Part shown: piece after piece, positions 19,901-29,408 of the stretch
Numbering within the stretch: the first letter of the stretch is position 1
Layout: each line of letters begins with the position of its first letter
Assembly: GCA_900609035.2 (NCBI GenBank)
Contig: UXAT02000051.1
Span: 92,807-156,806, forward strand
Direction: 5' to 3'
Length of the DNA: 64,000 bases
From: Candidatus Defluviicoccus seviourii
GTDB lineage: Bacteria; Pseudomonadota; Alphaproteobacteria; Rhodospirillales; Defluviicoccaceae
Notes under the pieces: generated by a model
The model's input: only the letters and a program-made list of their open reading frames with translations
Told to the model about the DNA's origin: nothing
Databases searched by the model: none
Made by a program: the position numbers and the translations under genes

Positions 19901-20183
19901 TGATGCCGATCTGCAGCGCGCCGGCCTGCGCCAGCGGCTTCTCGTCGGCACCGGTGACCTGCACGTCGGTGAGGCGCACATCGATGCCGCGCTGCCGGCC
20001 GCCCCAGGCGAGGGTCGCCGACCCGACAGCAACGCGCACACCGGGCGCGGCGTCGGCGAGGGCGCCTTCCAGAAACGGCTTGAACGCCTCAAGCGAGATC
20101 GGACCCTGCGCCAGACGGAGGGCTGCGCCCGCCGCCAGCAGGCTCGCCGCGACCACCAACCCAGCCAGCGCCTGCGCTGCCAT
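16911..20183 (-). CDS. YhdP/AsmA-like inner-membrane protein, large
   Basis: 1090 residues: an N-terminal membrane helix (about residues 3-22), then a very long periplasmic beta-rich region. Features are DUF3971-like central repeats and a C-terminal AsmA-like module near residues 960-1075 ([76 protein letters not shown]), which is the diagnostic YhdP ending. Known: YhdP-type proteins span the periplasm as grooves for phospholipid movement to the outer membrane. The start is uncertain: ATG 20183 lacks a ribosome binding site, while GGAAGGAAC lies further up, ahead of a CTG codon. It is convergent with tyrS and divergent from glnE. Confidence 0.88.
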   Translation of the reverse strand: MAAQALAGLVVAASLLAAGAALRLAQGPISLEAFKPFLEGALADAAPGVRVAVGSATLAWGGRQRGIDVRLTDVQVTGADEKPLAQAGALQIGISPLSLVERKLLIEDIEVFHAHVQLIRADDGHFQIAFAGVDRTDAEGALLGGLLVSKRDPSLPLSYLNHIRLTDARLDVIDSDGGQLLSARVPTAGVRRAGSGLSVDAQVIAIEGSESGGIDLLGTFKAETDTLDLQASLKGLNPARFAATAAPLQPLAAVDLPLHGSVRFRASGAGVIQALDAQLTADSGQLVLTEAVAQALGEPALAQALKVKGGKLAASIDLSAQAFELRELAVDFAEDNEVHLPPPVDHRYPLTRLKARARATPAQVMVEHLELDLAGPLITATIEADRLASPPTAQLKAVAEGLPVDAFRRYWPPRLAPGGYTWSVAHLSAGKVERADVTAALVLKPEGIAVEALSGTFSARNVTVAYLPPLPAVRGVDGTARFDLDSLTIELAGGTSQGLSLAGGTVVLHDFDKPIEAIAIDIPLEGPLGDVLDLISRPPLRYTDRVGIRPDQASGHARARLQLQFPLLRDLPMERIAVDIHGQVTGGVLEQAVDGHAITDANLSISVNDNGLDMNGTLALAGIPANLAWHEDFRARAPVKTKLTLIPERVAVAKLAPLLPPGADLSRFLKGGELDGRVDLTLRQAGTTEIAVSADLTAAAVTLAPVGWSKQPGAPATCSFEVVLLKDTLTRIPNAACRGDGLDISARAGFDKVGAVRLVEIDRFAVGRTDAVATAARSEAGGWDIRVGGRSLDVEPLLRGGGTSKREPAAAQPPADRAVEVALNVALDVDSVWFHANGKLDAVQLTAVREKGVWSPVRGAAKAANGSALTVALRPDTAGRRRLTIEAEDAGTTLQALGLFDDLRGGRLAMSGTYADTEPERPLTGRLRIKDYQIVNAPLLARLLNIMALTGIADALRGEGISFSTLDAPFTWRAGTLLLTDAKAHGTSLGLTASGTVEVEAERVDVKGTIVPFYVINSLLGRLPLIGDLFTGGEAGGGVFAATYAVSGPLGDPHIWINPLSIVGPGVLRHLFAVFDLLAPSEPAPAPPPP

Positions 20184-20295
20184 GCGGCCTGAGCGTGCGA
20201 GTGCCGACAGGGTTCCGTTCCTTCCCGTTGATCGTTAGTGTTGTGGCGCGAAAACTTGGCAGGCGGCCATTTTTGTTTGTGCTCAAGGATTGAAC

Positions 20296-23200
20296 ATGCT
20301 CGAAGCGGCGTTTGCAACCGGCGTGCGTGGGCTGCCTGGTGCCGGCGACGACACGCTTGCGCGCGTCGGCAGGGAACGCTGGCGGTCGGCTCTGGCGGAG
20401 CGGGCAGCGCCAACCTTGCCGCGCCTGGACGCGCTGACGGCGGATCCGCACGCCCAGGCGTTGATGGACGCGATGTTCGGCAACAGCCCGTTTCTGACCT
20501 GGATTGCCGAGCGCGATCCTGATTTTGCCCTCGATCTGATGTACCACGGCCCGGACGTGATGGCCGAACGGGGCGTGGCGGAAATCGCGTGCCTGCAGGA
20601 AAGTGCCGCCGCCGGCACCGACCCGTGCGCGGCGCTGCGGCTGTGCAAGCGGCGCTTGGCGCTGACGACGGCCGTGGCCGACATCACCGGCCACTGGGAA
20701 CTGGAGCGAATCACCCGTTGCCTCGCCACGTTTGCCGAGGGCGCGCTGCGCACGGCCTGCGGCTTCGTGCTCGCCGAGGCGGCCAAGCGCGGCATCCTCC
20801 GGCTGCCGAACGCCGCGGCGCCAGAGGACGCCAGTGGCTTGATTATCATCGGCATGGGCAAGCTTGGCGCGTTCGAGCTCAACTACTCGAGCGACATCGA
20901 CATCATCGTCTTCTACGACCCGCAGCGGATGCAAACTGACGACCCGCAGGCGCTGGCGCAGCACATGAACCGCTTGACGCGGCGCCTGGTGCGCCTGATG
21001 GCGGATCGCACCGCCGACGGCTACGTCTTTCGCACCGACCTGCGGCTCCGGCCCGATCCCGGCTCGACGCCACCCGCGATCGCTGTCATGGGGGCGGAAG
21101 CCTATTACGAGACGATGGGCCAGAACTGGGAGCGGGCGGCGATGATCAAGGCGCGACCCGTGGCCGGCGATCGCGTCGCCGGCGCCCAGTTCCTCGACCA
21201 CCTTATCCCCTTCATCTGGCGCAAGAACCTCGATTTCGCGGCGATCCAGGACATCCACTCGATCAAGCGGCAGATCAACGCGCACCGCGGCGGCGGCCGC
21301 ATCGCGCTTGCCGGCCACAACATCAAGCTCGGCCGCGGCGGCATTCGCGAGATCGAGTTTTTCGTCCAGACCCAGCAACTCATCTTCGGCGGCCGCCTGC
21401 CGCAGCTCCGGGTGCGGGGCACGCTCGAAGCCCTCTACGCACTTGCAGAAGCCGGCAAGATCGCGGTCGCGACCGCGGACGAACTCGCCGAGGCTTACCG
21501 GTTCCTGCGCCGGCTCGAACACCGGCTGCAGATGATCGCCGACGAACAGACGCACATTGTTCCCGAGGAGCCGAAGCGGTTCGCGCGGGTGGCGACCTTC
21601 CTCGGCTACGCCGACACCGCGGCCTTCGAACGCGACTTGTTGGCGGTGCTGCAGCGGGTCGAAGCCCACTATGCCGACCTGTTCGAAGATGCCCCGGCAT
21701 TGAGCCTTGGCGGCGTCAAGGGCGGCAACCTCGTTTTCACCGGCAGCGAGCCCGACCCCGATACGCTGCGCTCGCTGGCCGAACTCGGCTTTACCAACCC
21801 GAAGGCCGTCGACGGCAGCGTGCGCGGCTGGCACCATGGCCGCTTTCGGGCGATGCGCAGCACCCGCGCGCGCGAGCTGCTGACCGAGCTGATGCCGTTG
21901 CTGTTGCGGGAGATCGCCGCGCAGCCCGAGCCGGATGCGGCCTTTCTTGCCTTCGATCGCTTCCTGCAGGCGCTGCCGGCCGGCGTCCAGTTGTTCTCGA
22001 TGTTCTACGCCAACCCGGACCTCTTGCGCCTCGTCGTCCACATCCTCGGCATGGCGCCGCGCTTGGGCGCGCTCTTGGCGCGGCGCTCCTCGCTGCTGGA
22101 CAGCGTGGTAAGCCGCGACTTCTTCAGCCCGCCGCCGCCGCTCGATGCTCTTGAGGCCGAACTGGGCACGGTTCTCTCGCGCTGCCGTTACACCGAGGAG
22201 ATGCTGGACCGCGGCCGTGCGTGGGCGAACGAGCGCAAGTTCCAGGTCGGCGTGCAGAGCCTGCAGGGTCTCCTCGATACCGGCGCTGCCGGCATCGCCT
22301 GGACCAACATCGCAGAAGCGGCACTGCGCTGCTTCCTGCCGGCGGTCGAGGCGGAGTTTGCGGCCCAGCACGGCCGCATCCCCGGCTGCGGAATGGCGAT
22401 CATCGGCATGGGCAAGCTGGGCGGCCGGGAGATGACGGCGGCTTCCGATCTCGATCTCATCTTCGTCTATGCGACGCCGGCCGATGGCGCGCACTCCGAC
22501 GGTGCGAAACCCCTGGCCGCGCCACAGTATTTCGCGCGGCTGAGCCAGCGGCTGATCATCGCACTCACCTCGCCGACCGCAGAGGGCCAACTCTACGAGA
22601 CCGACATGCGCTTGCGCCCCTCGGGCAAGGCAGGGCCGATTGCCGTCAGCATGCAGTCGTTCACCCACTACCAGCGCGAGGAGGCCTGGACCTGGGAGCA
22701 GATGGCCATCACCAGGGCGCGGTCGATCGTTGGCCCGGCGCCGCTGATGGCTGCGATCGCGGCTGTCCTGCGCGAGCGCTTGACGCAGCAGCGCGACCCG
22801 CAAACGTTGGTCCGCGACATTGCCGAGATGCGGGCCAAAATGGCACACGAGCATCCGGTTGATTCTCTCTGGGAGGTCAAGCACGTCCGTGGCGGGCTGA
22901 TCGACATCGAATTCATTGCCCAGTACCTGCAGCTTCTGCACGCGCATCAGCACCCCGAGGTCCTGTCGGTGACGACGGTGGACGCGCTTGACCGGCTCGA
23001 ACGCGCCGGGCTGATGGAGCAGGCGACGCACGCGGACCTGTGCCAAGCGCTGGCGCTGTGGCAGGCGGTCCAGGCGCGGCTGCGGCTGACCCTGGCCGGA
23101 CCGGTGCGGCCCGCAGCCGGCGCCGGTGCGGAAGCGCCACAAGCCCTTGAGCGAGCGGTCAGGGGTCTGATGGGCCTCGACTTCGAGGCCCTGGTTGACC

Positions 23201-23316
23201 ACATGACGGAAGCTGCGGCGCGGGTGCGAGCGATTTTCGCGCAAATGATCGAGGAACCGGTGGCAGCGGCGGAAAAGGCGCCTCTAGTCCCGGCTGATGG
23301 CCGGCACGCACCGTGA
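20296..23316 (+). CDS. glnE: bifunctional glutamine synthetase adenylyltransferase / deadenylylase
   Basis: 1006 residues from ATG 20296 (AAGGA upstream). GlnE adds or removes AMP on glutamine synthetase in response to PII, tuning nitrogen assimilation. Two nucleotidyltransferase domains are visible: one with GMGKLGAFELNYSSDIDIIVFYD (around residue 195) and the second with GMGKLGGREMTAASDLDLIFVY (around residue 710). Each is followed by RLRPDP or MRLRPSG and by a helical domain with GRGGIREIEFFVQ or VRGGLIDIEFIAQYL. Full length and both catalytic centres look intact. It is followed at 49 bp by bcp. Confidence 0.97.
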   Translation: MLEAAFATGVRGLPGAGDDTLARVGRERWRSALAERAAPTLPRLDALTADPHAQALMDAMFGNSPFLTWIAERDPDFALDLMYHGPDVMAERGVAEIACLQESAAAGTDPCAALRLCKRRLALTTAVADITGHWELERITRCLATFAEGALRTACGFVLAEAAKRGILRLPNAAAPEDASGLIIIGMGKLGAFELNYSSDIDIIVFYDPQRMQTDDPQALAQHMNRLTRRLVRLMADRTADGYVFRTDLRLRPDPGSTPPAIAVMGAEAYYETMGQNWERAAMIKARPVAGDRVAGAQFLDHLIPFIWRKNLDFAAIQDIHSIKRQINAHRGGGRIALAGHNIKLGRGGIREIEFFVQTQQLIFGGRLPQLRVRGTLEALYALAEAGKIAVATADELAEAYRFLRRLEHRLQMIADEQTHIVPEEPKRFARVATFLGYADTAAFERDLLAVLQRVEAHYADLFEDAPALSLGGVKGGNLVFTGSEPDPDTLRSLAELGFTNPKAVDGSVRGWHHGRFRAMRSTRARELLTELMPLLLREIAAQPEPDAAFLAFDRFLQALPAGVQLFSMFYANPDLLRLVVHILGMAPRLGALLARRSSLLDSVVSRDFFSPPPPLDALEAELGTVLSRCRYTEEMLDRGRAWANERKFQVGVQSLQGLLDTGAAGIAWTNIAEAALRCFLPAVEAEFAAQHGRIPGCGMAIIGMGKLGGREMTAASDLDLIFVYATPADGAHSDGAKPLAAPQYFARLSQRLIIALTSPTAEGQLYETDMRLRPSGKAGPIAVSMQSFTHYQREEAWTWEQMAITRARSIVGPAPLMAAIAAVLRERLTQQRDPQTLVRDIAEMRAKMAHEHPVDSLWEVKHVRGGLIDIEFIAQYLQLLHAHQHPEVLSVTTVDALDRLERAGLMEQATHADLCQALALWQAVQARLRLTLAGPVRPAAGAGAEAPQALERAVRGLMGLDFEALVDHMTEAAARVRAIFAQMIEEPVAAAEKAPLVPADGRHAP

Positions 23317-23365
23317 TCAGGCCGCCTGCGAACAGGATCGGATGAGAGGGGAAGGAGACATCAGC

Positions 23366-23839
23366 ATGGCACTTGCGGTCGGTGATACCGTAACCGCCTT
23401 TTCGCTGCCCACCGATGGCGGCGGAACGTTCAGCGCTGCCGACCTAAAGGGGCAGATCACGGTTCTGTACTTTTACCCGCGGGATGACACGCCCGGCTGC
23501 ACCAGGGAAGCGCAGGCTTTCCGCGATGCGATCGATGCATTTGCTGCCGGGAGCGCGCAGGTGGTTGGCATCTCGACCGACGGTGTCGCCCGCCACGACA
23601 AGTTCAAGGCCAAGCACAGCCTGAACTTCGCGCTCATCTCCGATCCCGAAGCATTGCTCGCCCACCTTTTCGGTGTCTGGGTCGAGAAGTCGATGTACGG
23701 CCGCAAATCAATGGGGGTGGAGCGCTCGACCTTCCTTATCGATGCCGAGGGCGTCGTGCGGCGCATCTGGCGCAAGGTAAAGGTCGATGGCCACGCCAAA
23801 GCCGTGCTGGAGGCGGTTCGGGCGCTGCGTTCGGCCTGA
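23366..23839 (+). CDS. bcp: thioredoxin-dependent thiol peroxidase (Bcp/PrxQ)
   Basis: 157 residues from ATG 23366, preceded by AGGAG. The peroxiredoxin motif YPRDDTPGCTREAQAF holds the peroxidatic cysteine. In many Bcp proteins a resolving cysteine follows five residues later (CTxEAC); here that position is Gln. No other cysteine is visible, so this would be a 1-Cys type dependent on an outside thiol. It reduces peroxides in the cytosol. It probably follows glnE on the same transcript. Family identity is firm. Confidence 0.95.
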   Translation: MALAVGDTVTAFSLPTDGGGTFSAADLKGQITVLYFYPRDDTPGCTREAQAFRDAIDAFAAGSAQVVGISTDGVARHDKFKAKHSLNFALISDPEALLAHLFGVWVEKSMYGRKSMGVERSTFLIDAEGVVRRIWRKVKVDGHAKAVLEAVRALRSA

Positions 23840-23951
23840 GGATGCCGCCAGCGGTCGGCACGATTCACCGGCAGGTGAAGTTGTGTTTTGGCAACGGTTT
23901 TGCTAGGGAGGCATGCCCGCGTAGCAAACGCCAGCCCACCAGGGAGACGAT

Positions 23952-24413
23952 ATGACAACGCACGAATATGATCGCGACGCCGTGCTCGGCGTTATGAACA
24001 GCATCCTCGAAGCCGAACTGGCGGGCGTTGTCCGCTATACGCATTATTCGTTCATGGTGTTTGGCTTCAGTCGCATTCCGATCGTCTCCTGGTTGCGCGA
24101 CCAAGCGACCGAGTCCCTCGTGCACGCGCAGGCGGTGGGCGAGCACATCACCACCTTGGGCGGCCATCCGTCGCTTGGCATCGGCAAGCTCTTGGAGAGC
24201 GAGCAGCATGACATCGCTGGTATTCTGCGCGAGCTGTTGGACCATGAGCGAATGGCACTCGGCCTCTACCGCAAGCTCCTGGCGCTGGTCGAGGGGCGCG
24301 ACGTCGTGATCGAGGAGTACGCGCGGCAGATGATCGCGGCGGAGTCGCACGACATCAGCGAGGTCGACAAAATGCTGCGCGCTCCGGGCGCCCTGCAGCC
24401 GTTCGCCGGCTAG
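23952..24413 (+). CDS. bacterioferritin-like four-helix protein
   Basis: 153 residues forming a ferritin-like helical bundle: helix A SILEAELAGVVRYTHYSF, helix B WLRDQATESLVHAQAVGEHITTLGGHPSL, helix C ILRELLDHERMALGLYRKLLALVE, helix D YARQMIAAESHDISEVDKML. Alignment by eye with E. coli Bfr keeps E22 (Bfr E18) and the helix-B histidine (Bfr H54), but Bfr E51 falls on Ser, the heme ligand M52 on Leu and H130 on Asp. The oxidase site is therefore unusual and heme binding is unlikely. Related proteins are commonly annotated as bacterioferritin in alphaproteobacteria. It may store iron or consume peroxide. Good ribosome binding site (GGGAG). Confidence 0.8.
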   Translation: MTTHEYDRDAVLGVMNSILEAELAGVVRYTHYSFMVFGFSRIPIVSWLRDQATESLVHAQAVGEHITTLGGHPSLGIGKLLESEQHDIAGILRELLDHERMALGLYRKLLALVEGRDVVIEEYARQMIAAESHDISEVDKMLRAPGALQPFAG

Positions 24414-24467
24414 GGCGGCAGGACCATCGTGACGGCAGAGCGGCAGCGGCGATCGCGGTAGAGTTAC

Positions 24468-24971
24468 GTGGAGGACGCTGTTTCCGAACAGGCGGCGCCG
24501 GCAGGCGGCCGGCTCGCTTCCTTGCGGACCTTAGCCGGTCGGTTGCGCGGGTCGCCCAAACTGCGCTGGGCGGCGATGGGGGCGGTGCTGCTTGCCCTCC
24601 TCGCCGCGGGGCTCGGCGTGTTCCTAACCGGGGAAGACCGCAGCGCGGTCACGATCGAGCTCGGCGGGCCGAACGTGTATTACCCGCTGCCGGAGTTCAT
24701 GGCCGATCTCAAACCGCAGGGTGGGCGCACGCGGCATGTTCGGCTTGCGATTGTCCTTCAGGTGCCGCAGGCGCGTGTCACCGCCATCGAGGCGAAGCAG
24801 GTCGAGATCCTGGCCGCCATCCAGGCGCATCTGCGCGACCAGGAGCACAAGAGCCTCATCGGCACTGCCGGCGCCGAGCGGTTGCGGATCGAGCTGCGCG
24901 ATACGATCAACCATGAGTTGGGCGGAACCGACGTGCGCGTGGTCCTGTTCACCCATTTCCTGCTCGACTGA
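24468..24971 (+). CDS. fliL: FliL-like flagellar basal body-associated protein
   Basis: 167 residues from GTG 24468. A membrane helix lies at about residues 33-53 (LRWAAMGAVLLALLAAGLGVFLTG) and the periplasmic FliL domain follows, with VYYPLPEFMADL, HVRLAIVLQVP and a C-terminal VRVVLFTHFLLD, all typical of FliL. FliL links stator units to the motor. No other flagellar gene is present in this window, so this could be an isolated or second FliL. It is convergent with znuA (6 bp between stops). The ribosome binding site is weak. Confidence 0.82.
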   Translation: MEDAVSEQAAPAGGRLASLRTLAGRLRGSPKLRWAAMGAVLLALLAAGLGVFLTGEDRSAVTIELGGPNVYYPLPEFMADLKPQGGRTRHVRLAIVLQVPQARVTAIEAKQVEILAAIQAHLRDQEHKSLIGTAGAERLRIELRDTINHELGGTDVRVVLFTHFLLD

Positions 24972-24977
24972 CGCGTT

Positions 24978-25967
24978 TCAGCCCAGACAGGCAACCAGGG
25001 ACCGCGCGAGGCCATCGAGCAGCGTGAAGTAGGCGTCCGGTCCGGGACTTAAGTCGGCCCCCAGCGGATCGAGGAGGCCGGTGCGCGCACCCGTGCCCTC
25101 GACGACCGTCGCCATGATCGCGGGTGGGAACTGTGGTTCGGCAAAGACGCAAGCGGTACCGGTTGCCGTGATCTTGGCGCGGATTTCGGCGATCCGCTTG
25201 GCGCTCACGGGCCGATCGGGATCAAGGGTGATCGCGCCAGCAGGGCTCAACCCGTAGCGCGCCTCAAGGTACTGGTACGCGTCATGATAAACGATGTACG
25301 GCCGGCCCTTGAGCGGTGCCAGCTGGTTCGCGAGCGCGCTGTCGCGCGCCCCGAGCCGGGCTTTGAGATCGGCGGCATTACGGTGGAAAGTTGCGGCATC
25401 GGCCGGCCGGGCTTGCGCGAGCGCGGCTTCAATCGCGTCGACCATGGCCTGCGCATTGGCCGGATCGAGCCACAAGTGCGGGTCGCGGCTTTGGACCGCC
25501 CCTTCGTGGTCATGATCGTGGTCGTGGTTGCCTTTGCCGGCGGCGTGGTGCGCATCGTCGTGCGCATCGCCGTGCGCGTGGGGCTCCCAGGCGCCGCCTT
25601 CGCGGATCGGCAGCAAGTGCACGCCTGCGGCCTCGCTCAATGTGACCCGCACAGATGCGCGCGGCAGCGCCGCGATCGGCTTAACAAGAAAGTCTTCGAG
25701 TGCCGGGCCGATCCAGAATACCGCATCCGCCTGCGCGAGTGCGTGCGCATCCGAAGGCTTAAGCGTATAGGTATGCGGCGACTGCCCGCCTTCGAGCAGC
25801 AGCTTCGGGGTGCCTGCGCCAGCCATCACGCCCGCCACCAGGGCATGAAGCGGCTTGATGCTGACGACGACGCTGTGTGCCTCGGCAGCTTGGCTCCAGG
25901 CCGGCACGAACACGGTGGCGCAAACGAGCAGGATCACGCTGGCGCGAATGACAGTTTTTCGGATCAT
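24978..25967 (-). CDS. znuA: zinc ABC transporter, periplasmic binding protein
   Basis: 329 residues. A signal peptide (about residues 1-28, ending SQAAEA) sends it to the periplasm. The cluster A-I fold is shown by VVSIKPLHALVAGVMAG, LLLEGGQSPHTYTLKPSD (Zn-ligand His), the acidic-histidine loop at about residues 130-156 (HAHGDAHDDAHH...HDHDHDHE) typical of zinc-specific ZnuA, DPHLWLDPANAQAM, and YHDAYQYLEARYGL. A C-terminal CFAEPQFPP is present. It is divergent from zur, with a perfect Zur palindrome between the two starts. Zinc specificity is well supported by the His-rich loop and the Zur box. Confidence 0.96.
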   Translation of the reverse strand: MIRKTVIRASVILLVCATVFVPAWSQAAEAHSVVVSIKPLHALVAGVMAGAGTPKLLLEGGQSPHTYTLKPSDAHALAQADAVFWIGPALEDFLVKPIAALPRASVRVTLSEAAGVHLLPIREGGAWEPHAHGDAHDDAHHAAGKGNHDHDHDHEGAVQSRDPHLWLDPANAQAMVDAIEAALAQARPADAATFHRNAADLKARLGARDSALANQLAPLKGRPYIVYHDAYQYLEARYGLSPAGAITLDPDRPVSAKRIAEIRAKITATGTACVFAEPQFPPAIMATVVEGTGARTGLLDPLGADLSPGPDAYFTLLDGLARSLVACLG

Positions 25968-25996
25968 CGATGTCCCCTAAAATCTCCTGTGCCTAT

Positions 25997-26013
25997 ATGT
26001 TATAGTATAACAT
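25997..26013. promoter_or_regulatory. Zur operator (perfect 17-bp palindrome)
   Basis: ATGTTATA-G-TATAACAT is an exact inverted repeat centred on 26005. It is the proteobacterial Zur box as I remember it. It sits 30 bp before znuA's ATG (25967) and 25 bp before zur's TTG (26038), so one Zur dimer pair could repress both directions and autoregulate zur-znuC when zinc is sufficient. Confidence 0.93.
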
Positions 26014-26037
26014 GGTTGTTACCGCGAGGATATCGTC

Positions 26038-26565
26038 TTGAGCGATCCGCCATTGTTTCTCGCCTCTGACCACGACCACCGTGCTTGCGCGCGTGCGATC
26101 CTCGCCCATGCTGAAGGGGTGTGCCGCGCGCGGGGAACGCGGCTGACCGTACAGCGAAGGCGTGTTCTGGAGATCGTCGCCAGCAGCCACGCGGCGATCG
26201 GCGCCTATGCCATCATGGACCGGCTTAAGGAGGGCGGTGGGCATCCGGCGCCGATTGCCGTCTACCGTGCGCTCGATTTCCTGATCGCCAACAGCCTCGT
26301 CCACCGCATCGCCAGCCGCAATGCCTACATCGCCTGCACGCACGTGGGCCCCCATCGTGGCAGCCAGTTTCTCATCTGCCGGCGCTGCGGCACTGTCGGT
26401 GAAATGACGAGCGAGCGAGTCTGGCAGGCGCTCGTCGGCGCCGCGGCAGGGGCGGGTTTTTCCGTCGTCGCGCCGGTGATCGAAGTCGAGGGCGAGTGCG
26501 CGGCCTGCCATGCGGCAACGGCCGCTCCAGACGCCGCGGCCACCGACACCGTGGCCGGGACATAG
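26038..26565 (+). CDS. zur: Fur-family zinc uptake regulator
   Basis: 175 residues from TTG 26038, chosen because GAGGA lies 9 nt upstream. The N-terminal winged helix covers about residues 15-85 (GTRLTVQRRRVLEIVASSHAAIGAYAIMDRL, then PIAVYRALDFLIANSLVHRI); the C-terminal dimer domain has ACTHVGPHRGSQFLIC and two CxxC pairs (CRRC, CAAC) for the structural zinc. Placed between a Zur box and znuC and divergent from znuA, Zur is a much better call than Fur. An acidic/alanine tail ends the protein. It represses zinc-uptake genes when zinc is plentiful. Confidence 0.94.
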   Translation: MSDPPLFLASDHDHRACARAILAHAEGVCRARGTRLTVQRRRVLEIVASSHAAIGAYAIMDRLKEGGGHPAPIAVYRALDFLIANSLVHRIASRNAYIACTHVGPHRGSQFLICRRCGTVGEMTSERVWQALVGAAAGAGFSVVAPVIEVEGECAACHAATAAPDAAATDTVAGT

Positions 26566-26571
26566 TGCGAC

Positions 26572-27363
26572 ATGCAGCCCGCCCACGCACCAGCAGAGGT
26601 GCCCGCTCTCATCGAGAGCCGCCAGCTCTCGCTGACGCGGGGGCGGCTCCTGATCCTCGACCGCATCGACCTTGCCGTCCGGGCGGGCGAGATCGTTACC
26701 ATCATTGGGCCAAACGGCGCCGGCAAGACGACGCTGCTGAAGGTCCTGCTCGGCCTCATTGCGCCCGATGGTGGCGAAGTGATCCGCCGCAGCGGCCTCA
26801 AGGTCGGCTATCTGCCGCAGCGCCTGCAGCTGGATCCGGTGCTGCCGATGAGCGTCGAGCGGTTGATGACGCTCACTGCGCGGCGACCGCGCGCGGCGGT
26901 GATCGCGGCGTTGGCGGAAACGGGCGTTGCCGATCTGGTCGATGCCGCGGTCCACTCGCTCTCGGGCGGCGAGCTGCAGCGGGTGCTGCTGGCACGTGCG
27001 CTTGCCGCTACGCCCGACCTGCTTGTACTCGATGAGCCGGTCCAGGGCGTGGACTTCACCGGCGAGGCGGCGCTCTACGAGCTGATATCGTCCTTGCGCC
27101 GCAACCGGGGCTGTGGCGTGCTGATGGTCTCACACGATCTTCACTTGGTTATGGCGGCGACTGACCGTGTTGTCTGCCTCAACCGCCACGTCTGCTGCGC
27201 CGGCTCGGGCGAGGCGGTGAGCCGCCATCCCGAATATGCACGTCTGTTCGGGCCGCGCGCGGCGCACGCCCTTGCCATCTACACCCATCACCACGATCAT
27301 CGCCACGACGCCCACGGACGTGTGGTCGTCGCCGATGAGGCTGCCACCCGCAAGGATGCCTGA
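26572..27363 (+). CDS. znuC: zinc ABC transporter, ATP-binding protein
   Basis: 263 residues, 6 bp after zur. Walker A is GPNGAGKTT, the signature LSGGELQRVLLARAL, Walker B LLVLDEPVQGVD, and the H-loop VSHDLH. The C-terminus is histidine-rich (THHHDHRHDAHG), as in several ZnuC proteins. It energises ZnuABC uptake. The usual partner permease znuB should follow, but a terminator and a convergent gene come instead, so the permease must be elsewhere or absent. Confidence 0.94.
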   Translation: MQPAHAPAEVPALIESRQLSLTRGRLLILDRIDLAVRAGEIVTIIGPNGAGKTTLLKVLLGLIAPDGGEVIRRSGLKVGYLPQRLQLDPVLPMSVERLMTLTARRPRAAVIAALAETGVADLVDAAVHSLSGGELQRVLLARALAATPDLLVLDEPVQGVDFTGEAALYELISSLRRNRGCGVLMVSHDLHLVMAATDRVVCLNRHVCCAGSGEAVSRHPEYARLFGPRAAHALAIYTHHHDHRHDAHGRVVVADEAATRKDA

Positions 27364-27434
27364 GCCGCGCCCGAACAGTTTGCGTGCGCTGCGGCGGTCG
27401 CAGCCGACCCTCATTGGCAGCTGATCGCAAAACA

Positions 27435-27460
27435 GGGGGGAGCTGTTACGCTCCCCCCTT
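27435..27460. terminator. strong intergenic hairpin between znuC and TRAP gene
   Basis: Perfect 9-bp arms GGGGGGAGC (27435-27443) and GCTCCCCCC (27450-27458) with a 6-nt loop, followed by TT and preceded by an A-run. It lies between convergent genes and could stop transcription from both sides. Confidence 0.85.
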
Positions 27461-27505
27461 ACTAAAGGCCAAGCCGATGTGGGTAACCGGCTGCAGGTTC
27501 GTGTG

Positions 27506-28612
<1,107 letters not shown>

Positions 28613-28879
28613 TCACTGTTCACATGCTGGAGGTGGCACCGGTTGGTTTGCGGCGGCCGCACAAAATTCGATCGTTCCGCCGCATTTCCTCCAGCTGCAT
28701 CGAGGGCTGTATATAAAGGGCTTTTTCAGCTGAGAAAACACCGACTGTTGCGGTCCCGTTCTGATTTGCGCAAAACGCCCGGCTACCGCCGCGGTTTGCG
28801 CGCCGCGGGCGCGCGTGCTACTTCCCGCCATCGCGGATGTCCATAAAGGCCGCCCCTTTCGTGACAAGGAGACACGCTT

Positions 28880-29392
28880 GTGCTTGAACGCCCGATTGAG
28901 CGTCTGATTTTCGCCAGCCGCTGGATCATGGCACCGTTCTACCTGGGGCTAGCGGCAACGCTGATGCTGCTGTTGGTCAAGTTCGCCCTGCACCTCATCG
29001 AAGCGGTCCCGGCGCTGCTCGGCATGAGTGATTCCGACCTTATCCTGGTGATCTTGTCGTTGATTGACCTGTGCCTGGTCGGCAACCTGCTCATCATTGT
29101 GATGTTCTCCGGCTACGAGAACTTCGTCTCCAAGCTCGATGCCAGGGAGCACCCGGACTGGCCGGAATGGATCAGCAAGATCGACTTCGGCGGCCTGAAG
29201 TTGAAGCTGGTTGCCTCGATCGTCGCCATTTCGGCGATCACACTGTTGAAGTCGTTCATGGACGTCAACAAGGTGACGCCGGAGCAACTCAAGTGGCAGG
29301 TCATCGTGCATCTGACTTTCGTGGTGTCGGGCGTGCTTCTGGCCTTCATGGATTGGCTGGCGGACCGCGCTCACACCGGGGAAGGACACTGA
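28880..29392 (+). CDS. YqhA/UPF0114 family membrane protein
   Basis: 170 residues from GTG 28880 with AGGAG at 9 nt. Three to four membrane helices are visible (MAPFYLGLAATLMLLLVKFALHL, LILVILSLIDLCLVGNLLIIVMFSGYENFVS, LVASIVAISAITLLKSF, VIVHLTFVVSGVLLAFMDWL). The SGYENFVSKLD and LKLKLVASIVAISAI stretches are characteristic of UPF0114. Function is unknown for the family. It ends 16 bp before ccmA and probably heads the same transcript. The 282 bp before it, shared with the divergent TRAP gene, contain TTTGCGCAAA at 28765-28774 and a TATATAAA stretch but no operator that I can name. Confidence 0.88.
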   Translation: MLERPIERLIFASRWIMAPFYLGLAATLMLLLVKFALHLIEAVPALLGMSDSDLILVILSLIDLCLVGNLLIIVMFSGYENFVSKLDAREHPDWPEWISKIDFGGLKLKLVASIVAISAITLLKSFMDVNKVTPEQLKWQVIVHLTFVVSGVLLAFMDWLADRAHTGEGH

Positions 29393-29408
29393 GCGAGAGG
29401 CGGCGGGC

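Noticed and set aside
20089..23244. 1051-codon frame opposite glnE
   Set aside because: Arg/His/Gln-rich shadow of glnE in GC-rich DNA; glnE itself has complete motifs.
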